From Alcaligenaceae bacterium (GTDB taxonomy: Bacteria > Pseudomonadota > Gammaproteobacteria > Burkholderiales > Burkholderiaceae_B), in NCBI GenBank assembly GCA_012512545.1, contig JAAZDZ010000319.1, forward strand, positions 1-5,559: a stretch of DNA of 5,559 nucleotides, read 5' to 3'. The notes beneath the pieces were generated by a model. That model ran no database searches, was not told the origin of the DNA, and saw nothing but the letters and a program-made list of their open reading frames with translations. Positions 1 through 5,559 of this stretch are shown in pieces. Numbering within the stretch: the first letter of the stretch is position 1; every line of letters begins with the position of its first letter. Made by a program: the position numbers and the translations under genes.

Positions 1-410
1 AGCTGTTTGCCTATGGTCAGTACCGGATTCAAACACGTGGAAGGCTCCTGGAAAATCATGCCCACCTGGCCACCGCGTATGCGCCGCATATCGCGCTCGG
101 GCAAACGGGTGAGGTCGGTGCCGCCCAGCCTGACATAGCCCGCCTTCATGTCGGCCGCATCGGGCAGCAGCCTGAGCAGCGCCAGGGCCGTCATGCTTTT
201 GCCGCTGCCGGATTCCCCCACCAGGGCGAAGGTTTCGCCCGCGGAAATCGCCAGGCTCAAAGCCGAAACCGCCAGCTTCAGCCCTTCCTCGGATTCAATG
301 CCGACACTCAGGCCAGCGACTTCCAGCACGGTATCCGCGCCCGGACTTGCAGCGGTCTGCTGGCCCGCATCGTTGAGCATTGAACCTTGCGAATCATTGT
401 CTGGCGTCAT
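1..410 (-). CDS. Peptide ABC transporter ATP-binding protein, N-terminal part (cut by window edge)
   Basis: This is the cytoplasmic ATPase that would drive the importer encoded just upstream. About 136 residues are visible before the window ends. Residues 1-27 are a variable leader, then the nucleotide-binding domain begins (TVLEVAGLSVGIES). Walker A is GESGSGKS at about residues 65-72, and the Q-loop lies in MIFQEPSTCLNPV with the glutamine near residue 121. The Q-loop run closely follows the MIFQEPMTSLNPV signature of Dpp/Opp/YejF-type ATPases, with small substitutions. Signature motif, Walker B and H-loop would lie outside the window, so I cannot tell a single-domain protein from a YejF-like double ATPase. 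The start ATG at 410-408 has a strong AAGGAGG seven bases upstream and overlaps the TGA closing the uninterrupted second-permease frame (ATGA). An in-frame ATG at residue 11 is a weaker alternative. Confidence 0.93.
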   Translation of the reverse strand, partial: MTPDNDSQGSMLNDAGQQTAASPGADTVLEVAGLSVGIESEEGLKLAVSALSLAISAGETFALVGESGSGKSMTALALLRLLPDAADMKAGYVRLGGTDLTRLPERDMRRIRGGQVGMIFQEPSTCLNPVLTIGKQ

Positions 411-568
411 CGCGCGCCCTCCTTGCCCTGTTCCACCGGGGCAGCAGCAGGGGTGCTTCCCCCCGCATCCGCCGCTATCACGCGCAACCGCCCCAGACGC
501 CGGGGCCTGACATGCCGCATGCGCGGGTCAAAAGCATCCTGCACGGCATCGGCGAAAATATTGGCCTA
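407..568 (-). pseudogene. Severed C-terminal tail of the second permease, downstream of an in-frame TAG
   Basis: The TAG at 568-566 closes the permease frame, but the same frame stays open for another 52 codons to a TGA at 409-407. The tail begins ANIFADAVQDAFDPRMR, which matches the conserved ending of DppC/OppC/YejE-type permeases (consensus roughly NLFGDALRDALDPR). The remaining residues are low-complexity Ala/Pro/Gly. That the tail keeps family-specific sequence, and that its TGA overlaps the ATPase ATG, shows this was one continuous gene until recently. The TAG replaces the residue between LVL and ANIF; TCG (Ser) to TAG would be a single-base change, as would TTG, TGG or CAG to TAG. It could also be a sequencing error. 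Confidence 0.85.
418..424 (-). promoter_or_regulatory. Shine-Dalgarno site of the ATPase gene
   Basis: On the minus strand the sequence reads AAGGAGG, then GCGCGCG, then ATG. This is a near-perfect ribosome binding site with seven-base spacing, and it fixes the ATPase start at 410. It lies inside the last codons of the severed permease tail. The ATPase can therefore probably be translated on its own even if ribosomes leave the permease at the TAG 150 bases earlier. Confidence 0.8.
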
Positions 569-1912
569 CAACACCAGCGTCAACAGAAAGATGAAGGCCG
601 CGGCAAGGTTCCACCAGATCATGGGATCGCGCGACATTTCGGTGCGCGCCGCGTCAATCATGGTGCCATAGGAAGGCGTGCTGGGGTCTACGCCAATGCC
701 CAGATAGGAAAGCACCGCTTCGTAAAGCACCAGCCCCGAAAACTGCAGCACCATGGTGATCAGCACAATATGCATGACATTGGGCAGCAGATGGCGCCGC
801 ATGATGCGCCAGTGGCTGACGCCAAACGCGCGCGCCGCCTGCACGTATTCCAGTTCACGCAGCTTCAGGGTTTCAGCGCGCAGCAGGCGGCACAGCCCGG
901 CCCAGCCGGTCAGCCCCAGAATCAGGCACAACAGGAACAGGCGCAGATCAGCGCGCGCGGCCACCGTGTCGAACAGTTCGGGATTGTTGTCGATATAAAC
1001 CTGCATCATCAGCACGCAGGCCGCCACCAGCAGCACGCCCGGAATGGATGTCAGCGTGGTGTAGAGATACTGCACAATGTCATCGACCCTGCCCTTGAAA
1101 TAACCGGCAGTGAGGCCAAACACAATGGCGGGCGGCAACATGGCAAACACCGTCAGCAGGCCGATCACCAGCGCCGTGCGCACGCTCTTGATCGACAGCC
1201 ACAGAACATCGTTGCCCGTGCGGTCTGTGCCCAGCACGTGGTAATCGGCAGCCAGGCTCAGCATGACGCTGGCCAGCATGAAAATACCGCTGGCCGTCAA
1301 CCAGAACGCCCGCCAGGGAATATCGGACTCACGCCACCACCACTGCCGGCCCGCAGCCCAGCCGCCGCGCTGGCGGCCATGCAGCACGCTCAGCGCCGCC
1401 GCAAGCACAAGCCCCGCCGCCACCCCTGCCGCCAGGCCAAGCAGCACCCGCCGCAGAATGTCGGCGCCCCGCTGGCTGTCATCGGCCAATTGCACGCCCG
1501 CATACTGCAGGCGCGGGTAATCCCGCACCACTGCGCCATCCACCAGCCAGGATTCTTTGGTGAACTGGTGTAAGGCCAAGGGTGCGGAATAGGTACGCTC
1601 CCGCTTGGACAACTGAGTAAGGTCAAGCACCGCGTCCAGGGCCGAACGGGTAATGGGCGAATGGACGGCCTCCTGCACGCTGGCACCCGGAGCCGGTGGC
1701 AGCAAAGGACGGTAATGAATGGAGTCCAGCAGACCTATGAGGGCAAAGCAGGCCAGCACCACACCCGCCGCGACCGCCGATGGCCGCCGGAACACCTGCC
1801 GCCAGCCGGCCGCCATGGTGGGTTGCGAACGCAGGCGCCACACCTGAAACAACACACCCAGCGTCGTCAGAAAAACAAAAGCATCAGTCCAGAGAAGTAC
1901 GAATTTAGGCAT
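566..1912 (-). CDS. Peptide ABC transporter permease, DppC/YejE type, truncated by an in-frame TAG
   Basis: This inner-membrane channel subunit is 448 residues as read, against 501 codon positions if the TAG is passed. A normal DppC has about 300 residues. Three extra hydrophobic segments precede the core (about 4-24, 47-64 and 155-176), with a loop of roughly 90 polar residues between the second and third. The core begins near residue 202 and includes the GTDRTGNDV motif (about 228-236), several membrane helices, and the cytoplasmic EAA loop (about 344-378, ending RIMRRHLLPN) that docks on the ATPase. The protein stops at LLTLVL, near the end of its last helix, so most of the fold is intact and partial function is possible. 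I chose the ATG at 1912 because it lies four bases after the upstream permease's TGA; the frame is open further upstream, but only over that gene. The ribosome site is weak (GAG), suggesting translational coupling. Confidence 0.9.
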   Translation of the reverse strand: MPKFVLLWTDAFVFLTTLGVLFQVWRLRSQPTMAAGWRQVFRRPSAVAAGVVLACFALIGLLDSIHYRPLLPPAPGASVQEAVHSPITRSALDAVLDLTQLSKRERTYSAPLALHQFTKESWLVDGAVVRDYPRLQYAGVQLADDSQRGADILRRVLLGLAAGVAAGLVLAAALSVLHGRQRGGWAAGRQWWWRESDIPWRAFWLTASGIFMLASVMLSLAADYHVLGTDRTGNDVLWLSIKSVRTALVIGLLTVFAMLPPAIVFGLTAGYFKGRVDDIVQYLYTTLTSIPGVLLVAACVLMMQVYIDNNPELFDTVAARADLRLFLLCLILGLTGWAGLCRLLRAETLKLRELEYVQAARAFGVSHWRIMRRHLLPNVMHIVLITMVLQFSGLVLYEAVLSYLGIGVDPSTPSYGTMIDAARTEMSRDPMIWWNLAAAFIFLLTLVL

Positions 1913-1916
1913 GGCG

Positions 1917-2894
1917 TCACTCGAACCGGATGCGTGGATCGGCCAGGGTGTACGACACATCGGCCAGAATCAGCCCGACGATGTACAGGGCAGAACCCAG
2001 AAAGACCATGGCCCGCACAATGGAAAAATCCTGCGCATTGATGGCGTCGATGGTGTAGCTGCCCAGGCCGGGAATCCCGAAAAAGGATTCGGCAATCAGG
2101 CTGCCCATGAACAGCAGCGGAATCGCCGAGACCGTGCCGGTAAGAATGGGCAGCATGGCATTGCGCAACACATGGCGAAACAGCACCACCCGTTCAGCCA
2201 GCCCCTTGGCCCGCGCCGTGCGCACGTAATCCTTGCCGCTTTCCTCAAGGAACAGGCTGCGATAGAAACGGGCTTCGGCCCCCAGGCCGGAAATCACCCC
2301 CACCAGCACCGGCAAGGCCAGAAAGCGCAGGCTGCCCCAGCCTTCCACATAACCGGAATACGGCACCCACCTAAGAATTTTGGCGAACAGCCATTGGCCT
2401 GCGATGATGTAGAACAGACTGGAAATCGACAACAGCACCACGCAGAACACCACCCCCGCGAAATCCAGGCGCGTTCCCTTGAAATACACCAGCAACAGCG
2501 AAAATGAAACGCTGACCAGCAACCCCAGCGCAAAAGTGGGCAGGGCCAGCATCAGGCTGGGCACCATGCGGCTGCGGATTTCCTGACTGATATCGCGCCC
2601 CCCATCGGAAAAGCCGAAATCAAAACGCAACAGCGGCACCGAGCGATCGTAGAAAATGGTTTCCTTGAAACGCGCCCCGCCTTCGGCAGCCTGGTTGTAG
2701 AACAGCGGCTTGTCATAGCCACGCTGCATCTTCCAGCGGTCAATCGCTTCCTCGCTGACCCGCTGCCCGCCAATGGCCAGCCGCGCCATGTCGTCGGGGG
2801 TGTTCACCGCGAAAAACAGCACAAAGGTCAGCAGGTTCACGCCAAGCAGAATCAGGGCGCCGTACAGCAGGCGCCGGAAAATATAGACAATCAT
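1917..2894 (-). CDS. Peptide ABC transporter permease, DppB/YejB type
   Basis: At 325 residues this is a complete inner-membrane permease of the usual DppB/OppB length. The N-terminus MIVYIFRRLLYGALILLGVN is the typical start of the family, with the first helix at about 7-30. A periplasmic segment of about 80 residues follows, then hydrophobic segments near 113-137, 143-168, 190-205, 249-270 and 293-316. The EAA loop, about 217-250 (EESGKDYVRTARAKGL to HVLRNAMLP), contacts the ATPase. FFGIPGLG (271-278) and the terminal DPRIRFE are further family hallmarks. Its ATG overlaps the binding-protein TGA as ATGA. It pairs with the next permease, four bases downstream, to form the heterodimeric channel. 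Nothing looks broken. The exact substrate cannot be read from a permease. Confidence 0.96.
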   Translation of the reverse strand: MIVYIFRRLLYGALILLGVNLLTFVLFFAVNTPDDMARLAIGGQRVSEEAIDRWKMQRGYDKPLFYNQAAEGGARFKETIFYDRSVPLLRFDFGFSDGGRDISQEIRSRMVPSLMLALPTFALGLLVSVSFSLLLVYFKGTRLDFAGVVFCVVLLSISSLFYIIAGQWLFAKILRWVPYSGYVEGWGSLRFLALPVLVGVISGLGAEARFYRSLFLEESGKDYVRTARAKGLAERVVLFRHVLRNAMLPILTGTVSAIPLLFMGSLIAESFFGIPGLGSYTIDAINAQDFSIVRAMVFLGSALYIVGLILADVSYTLADPRIRFE

Positions 2895-5101
2895 GTCAGG
2901 GGAGCCTCCGTACTGCGGGCCGGTTCGCCAGCCACCACGGCCGCCTCACGGCGGCGCACCTGGCGCCAGGCCAGCCACACGCCCGCCAGCAGACCCGCCA
3001 GCACCAGCAGCAGCGGCCACCACACGGGCTGATTCCATTTCTGCACACTGTCTGCCCGCAAAGCAGGGTCAAGGCGGTAATACTGCAAGGTATTGCGCAC
3101 CATCTGCGACGGCTTGGCGTTGCCAACCCATGCCTGATAGGCACCCCCGGAAGCCGGGTAATAGCCAAACATCCAGGGCGCGTCCTGCTGCACAATCGCA
3201 GTCATGCGCCGCACCAGTTCTTCCTTGCGCGGGCCATCATCCAGAAAACGCATTTCCTCGAACAGGCTGTCGAATTCCTCGTTGCGATAGTTGGCGGCAT
3301 TCTCTCCGCCCCCTTCGGCCTTGGCGTTCGGGCCGTAAAGCAGAAACAGGAAGTTTTCGGCATCCGGGTAGTCGGCCACCCAGCCCCACATGAACATCTG
3401 CGCGCTGCCGTTGCGCATTTTGTCCTGGAAGCGGTTGTAATCGGTCGCCCGCACTTCCAGCTGAATATTGAGTGCGGCCAGCTGGCGGCGCATCCAGTCG
3501 AGCATGGGGCTGGAGCCCATGCCCCCGGCAGAATCGAAATGCAATATCAGGGGGCGGCCGGTTTCGGCCTCGCGCCCGTCCGGGTAGCCTGCTTCAGCCA
3601 GCAGTTGCCGGGCTTCATCCAGCGAGCGCCGCTTGGGCCTGCCCTCTTCCATGGTGTAGACCTGCGGGTTCACGCCTTCCGGCAAGGGTTGATGGCCCAA
3701 TATGCCGGGCGGCACCGGCCCATGAGCCGGCGTACCCTGATCGTTCAGAAAAATGGCGATGAACTGTTCCCAGTCGAAAGCAATGCTCAGCGCCTGGCGC
3801 AGCTTGCTGTTGCGTTCCTGTTGTTCAGGTGAATCACCCCGTCCCACCACCGGGTCCAGCCAGTTGAAGCCCAGATAGAAGACCTGCGCTTCGGTGGTGG
3901 TGTGAATCTGGATGCCGTGATCGGCATAGAGCGCGGCTTTTTCCGCCGAATCGGACGCCGCCACCTGCATGGCGGCGCCATAATCGCCCCGCCCGACTTC
4001 CGGTATATCGTAATAACCCTGGATGAACTTGCCCATGAGCGGCACGCTTTCTTTTTCCAGGTGGAAAACCACCCGGTCCACAAACGGCGTCATCTGTCCG
4101 CAATCGGCCAGCAGCCCGGCCTCCTGATCGCCGGGTTCGCCGTCGCACGGGTAAGGCTCGCCGCGGAAATTCGGGTTGCGTTCCAGAACATGGCGACGAT
4201 TGATGATGGATTCAGCCATCATGTAAGGCCCCGTTCCAACCGGCCAGGTATTCAGCGACAAGCCGTGTTCAGCCATGCCTGGCTGGGTGTAGAAGCGGTC
4301 GGCCTCCCAGGGAATGGGCGCCGTGAACGTCATGGCCAGCCAGTAACGGAACTGCGGGTACTTGCCGATCACCCGTATGCGCAGCGTGTGCGAATCAATG
4401 GCCTCCACCCCTTCAAACCCATGTTCGCGCAAGTCGAGCCAGGGGCGCTGGCCAACCGGCGTATCCGGGTCGGCGGCATCAAGCGCTTTCAGGCGTTCGC
4501 CGTATTCCCGCATACCAACCACGTGCTCGGCCATCACCCCGAAAATCGGCGATACCACCCGCGGGCTGGCCAGACGCCGGAAGGCATACACGTAATCGTC
4601 AGCCACCAGTTCGCGGCTGCCGGTTTCGGGAAAATCAGTAATGGCGTAGCGCCCTTTGATTTCTTCGGGCGACAAGGGCCAGTACAGGGGGCGGCCTTGG
4701 GCGTCCAGAGCGAAAGCCGGGTGCGGCTGATACCGGATGCCCGGCCGGACAGGCACATCGTATACGCTGACCGCCACCTCTTCGCCCGCCACATCGGGCG
4801 GCAACTCACGGCCATCCTTGTCGTAATAGACAGGCTGCGCGACTTCAAGCGCCGCCTTGGGAATCAGCCGGTAGGGCCGCATCAGATAGTCGTAGGCATA
4901 CAGCGGCTCGTAAATGGAATAGGTGAAAGGGGTTTCATCCGTGGAATACGAACTGGCCGGGTCCAGGTATTTTGGCGAACGCTGGGTGAAGGCGGTATGC
5001 AACACATTGCGCGCGGCGTCGTCACGCGGGTAGGGGCTGTTCACAGGTTCGTTCGTGCAAGCGGCCACCCAGAGCGCCAGGCTGACCACCAGCAGCTTCA
5101 T
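2891..5101 (-). CDS. ABC transporter substrate-binding lipoprotein, family 5 (peptide/nickel class), with C-terminal membrane anchor
   Basis: This is the periplasmic ligand receptor of the importer, 736 residues from the chosen start; typical DppA/OppA proteins have about 500-550. MKLLVVSLALWVAAC is a short lipoprotein signal with lipobox VAAC and cysteine 15. The body carries family-5 hallmarks: the early SPKYLDPASSYS segment, WPVGTGPY (about 286-293), a likely ligand-lobe region, and WVADYPDAENFLF (about 574-586). Two cysteines near 319 and 334 flank an acidic loop and could form a disulfide. A hydrophobic helix at about 694-713 (WWPLLLVLAGLLAGVWLAW) followed by RQVRRRE indicates a second, C-terminal anchor in the inner membrane. 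The start is uncertain. ATG 5101 gives the best signal peptide, but its AAGG is only three bases away. ATG 5122 adds MPGFPRL. ATG 5191 has the best ribosome site but would put 30 extra residues before the signal. Peptides are the likely ligand by family; this is not proven. Confidence 0.93.
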   Translation of the reverse strand: MKLLVVSLALWVAACTNEPVNSPYPRDDAARNVLHTAFTQRSPKYLDPASSYSTDETPFTYSIYEPLYAYDYLMRPYRLIPKAALEVAQPVYYDKDGRELPPDVAGEEVAVSVYDVPVRPGIRYQPHPAFALDAQGRPLYWPLSPEEIKGRYAITDFPETGSRELVADDYVYAFRRLASPRVVSPIFGVMAEHVVGMREYGERLKALDAADPDTPVGQRPWLDLREHGFEGVEAIDSHTLRIRVIGKYPQFRYWLAMTFTAPIPWEADRFYTQPGMAEHGLSLNTWPVGTGPYMMAESIINRRHVLERNPNFRGEPYPCDGEPGDQEAGLLADCGQMTPFVDRVVFHLEKESVPLMGKFIQGYYDIPEVGRGDYGAAMQVAASDSAEKAALYADHGIQIHTTTEAQVFYLGFNWLDPVVGRGDSPEQQERNSKLRQALSIAFDWEQFIAIFLNDQGTPAHGPVPPGILGHQPLPEGVNPQVYTMEEGRPKRRSLDEARQLLAEAGYPDGREAETGRPLILHFDSAGGMGSSPMLDWMRRQLAALNIQLEVRATDYNRFQDKMRNGSAQMFMWGWVADYPDAENFLFLLYGPNAKAEGGGENAANYRNEEFDSLFEEMRFLDDGPRKEELVRRMTAIVQQDAPWMFGYYPASGGAYQAWVGNAKPSQMVRNTLQYYRLDPALRADSVQKWNQPVWWPLLLVLAGLLAGVWLAWRQVRRREAAVVAGEPARSTEAPLT
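2905..2909 (-). promoter_or_regulatory. Shine-Dalgarno site of the first permease
   Basis: GGAGG lies ten bases upstream of the ATG at 2894, inside the last codons of the binding-protein gene. The spacing is slightly long but usable. Together with the ATGA overlap it supports coupled translation of binding protein and permease. Confidence 0.6.
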
Positions 5102-5267
5102 CAGCCTTGGAAAGCCCGGCATCCGCCCTGCACGCGCCTGCCCACTGCACGATTTATCCAGCCCTTTTCTGAGAATCATTACCCGGTCCATGCCTGCCTT
5201 CGGCCCTGTATCCACATTCTTTTTGTTTGCCTGACCCGCAGCATGATAATGCATGCGTCTGGAACCC
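5102..5267 (-). other. Leader between the aidB-like remnant and the binding-protein gene
   Basis: If translation starts at 5101, this 166-base stretch is non-coding leader. The binding-protein frame stays open through all of it. I see no stem followed by a T-run, so no intrinsic terminator ends the upstream gene. AT-rich hexamers such as TATCAT and GATAAA occur, but none has a convincing -35 partner. A short inverted repeat, GCATG-ATAATG-CATGC, sits at 5241-5256. The transporter may be transcribed from here or co-transcribed with the upstream gene; the sequence does not decide. Confidence 0.5.
5197..5201 (-). promoter_or_regulatory. Candidate Shine-Dalgarno for an alternative upstream start of the binding protein
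   Basis: GAAGG lies five bases before an in-frame ATG at 5191-5189. This is the best-spaced ribosome site near the 5' end of the binding-protein gene. Using it would give a lipoprotein precursor with 44 residues before the lipid-accepting cysteine, which is unusually long. It might be the true start, or a short leader whose ribosomes continue into the gene. Confidence 0.3.
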
Positions 5268-5559
5268 TCATGAAAAGGCGGGTGCCCAGGCCCGTTGCAG
5301 CACGCTGTCAAGCGCAGTGGGGGAAGCTGCCATACCCGCCACCCCCAGATTATCGTCGCCCAGACGCGAGTCAATAAACGCTTCGGCCACGTGATCCGGC
5401 GCGTGATGCATGGCCTGAACCAGGGCCGATCGCATCAATGCCGTGCTGCCCAGCACGCAATCCAGGCGGGTATAGCCCGCCATTTCCGCCAGAGTGGTCA
5501 CGCGCCGCAGATCGGAACCTCCTTGTTTTTCGGTCAGCCCCATGCCGATCAGCATGCCC
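5268..5559 (-). pseudogene. aidB: AidB-type acyl-CoA dehydrogenase, 5'-partial and apparently internally deleted
   Basis: The visible 96 residues run off the right edge of the window and end at a TGA at 5270-5268. Three blocks can be recognised. The first, GMLIGMGLTEKQGGSDLR, matches the AidB motif known from E. coli (LIGMGMNEKQGGSDV), part of the flavin/substrate region. The second, LAEMAGYTRLDCVLGSTALM, matches a motif (E. coli GGMTRFDCALGS) that in AidB lies roughly 100 residues later. The third, PDHVAEAFIDSRLG to the end, resembles the C-terminal tail of betaproteobacterial AidB proteins, which normally lies more than 200 residues after the second. The blocks are joined directly and in frame, so most of the middle beta domain and the C-terminal helical domain are missing. 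E. coli AidB is a flavoprotein of the alkylation-induced adaptive response. This version is unlikely to be active. Spacings are from memory, not alignment. Confidence 0.7.

Noticed and set aside
566..568. Amber codon as programmed pyrrolysine or other recoding
   Set aside because: ABC permeases are not known to carry recoded residues at this position, and nothing in the window (no pyl genes, no obvious recoding structure examined) supports it. Mutation or error is simpler.
380..1573. Long open frame on the plus strand opposite the second permease
   Set aside because: It is rich in His, Gln, Arg and Pro, has no recognisable domain, and mirrors the codon bias of the GC-rich permease gene on the other strand.
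5241..5256. Inverted repeat GCATG-ATAATG-CATGC as an operator
   Set aside because: Five-base arms are too short to stand out from chance, and no regulator gene or aligned promoter supports a role.
5192..5267. Sigma-70 promoter using TATCAT as -10
   Set aside because: No acceptable -35 hexamer is found at 16-18 bases upstream.
5102..5374. Extension of the binding protein to the first in-frame ATG at 5374
   Set aside because: It would place 105 residues before the lipobox cysteine and overlap most of the visible aidB-like 3' end. The open frame is more simply explained by lack of stops in GC-rich DNA.
3902..5377. 491-codon open frame on the plus strand opposite the binding protein and the aidB-like 3' end
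   Set aside because: The composition is that of an antisense shadow, there is no family match that I recognise, and it crosses the boundary between two well-supported minus-strand genes.
5390..5407. Repeated CGTGAT (5390-5395 and 5402-5407) next to the second aidB junction as the cause of a deletion
   Set aside because: A slippage deletion between direct repeats leaves one copy, not two, and a six-base repeat is common by chance.

Overview
The window reads as one minus-strand operon from a GC-rich proteobacterium, most likely a betaproteobacterium and possibly Alcaligenaceae. That placement is an inference from base composition, a Gram-negative lipoprotein signal, and protein sequences that resemble large betaproteobacterial peptide-transporter subunits as I remember them; no 16S or other marker is present. 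The operon encodes a peptide/nickel-class (Dpp/Opp/Yej-like) ABC importer.

Layout, in transcription order from the right edge to the left. At 5559-5268 is the 3' part of an AidB-type acyl-CoA dehydrogenase gene. It appears to be missing two internal blocks, so I call it a pseudogene. A short gap with no clear promoter or terminator follows. At 5101-2891 is a large substrate-binding lipoprotein with an additional C-terminal membrane anchor. At 2894-1917 is a DppB/YejB-type permease. At 1912-566 is an extended DppC/YejE-type permease whose frame is interrupted by an in-frame TAG; the rest of its conserved C-terminus continues in the same frame to a TGA at 409-407. At 410-1 is the N-terminal part of the ATPase (Walker A and Q-loop), cut by the window edge. 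The order binding protein - permease - permease - ATPase is the same as in yejABEF and dpp-type operons.

The transporter genes are packed tightly: ATGA overlap between binding protein and first permease, 4 bases between the two permeases, and an ATGA overlap between the uninterrupted second-permease frame and the ATPase. This indicates one transcript with translational coupling. The binding protein would capture oligopeptides or a similar ligand in the periplasm, the two permeases would form the channel, and the ATPase would power import.

I see no novel system here. The real points of interest are two lesions: the amber codon in the second permease and the internally deleted aidB-like gene. 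Two architectural features also deserve a look: the doubly anchored binding protein and the permease with an N-terminal extension of about 200 residues. No tRNA, rRNA, CRISPR, insertion sequence or convincing terminator was seen. No gene-free stretch exceeds about 170 bases.
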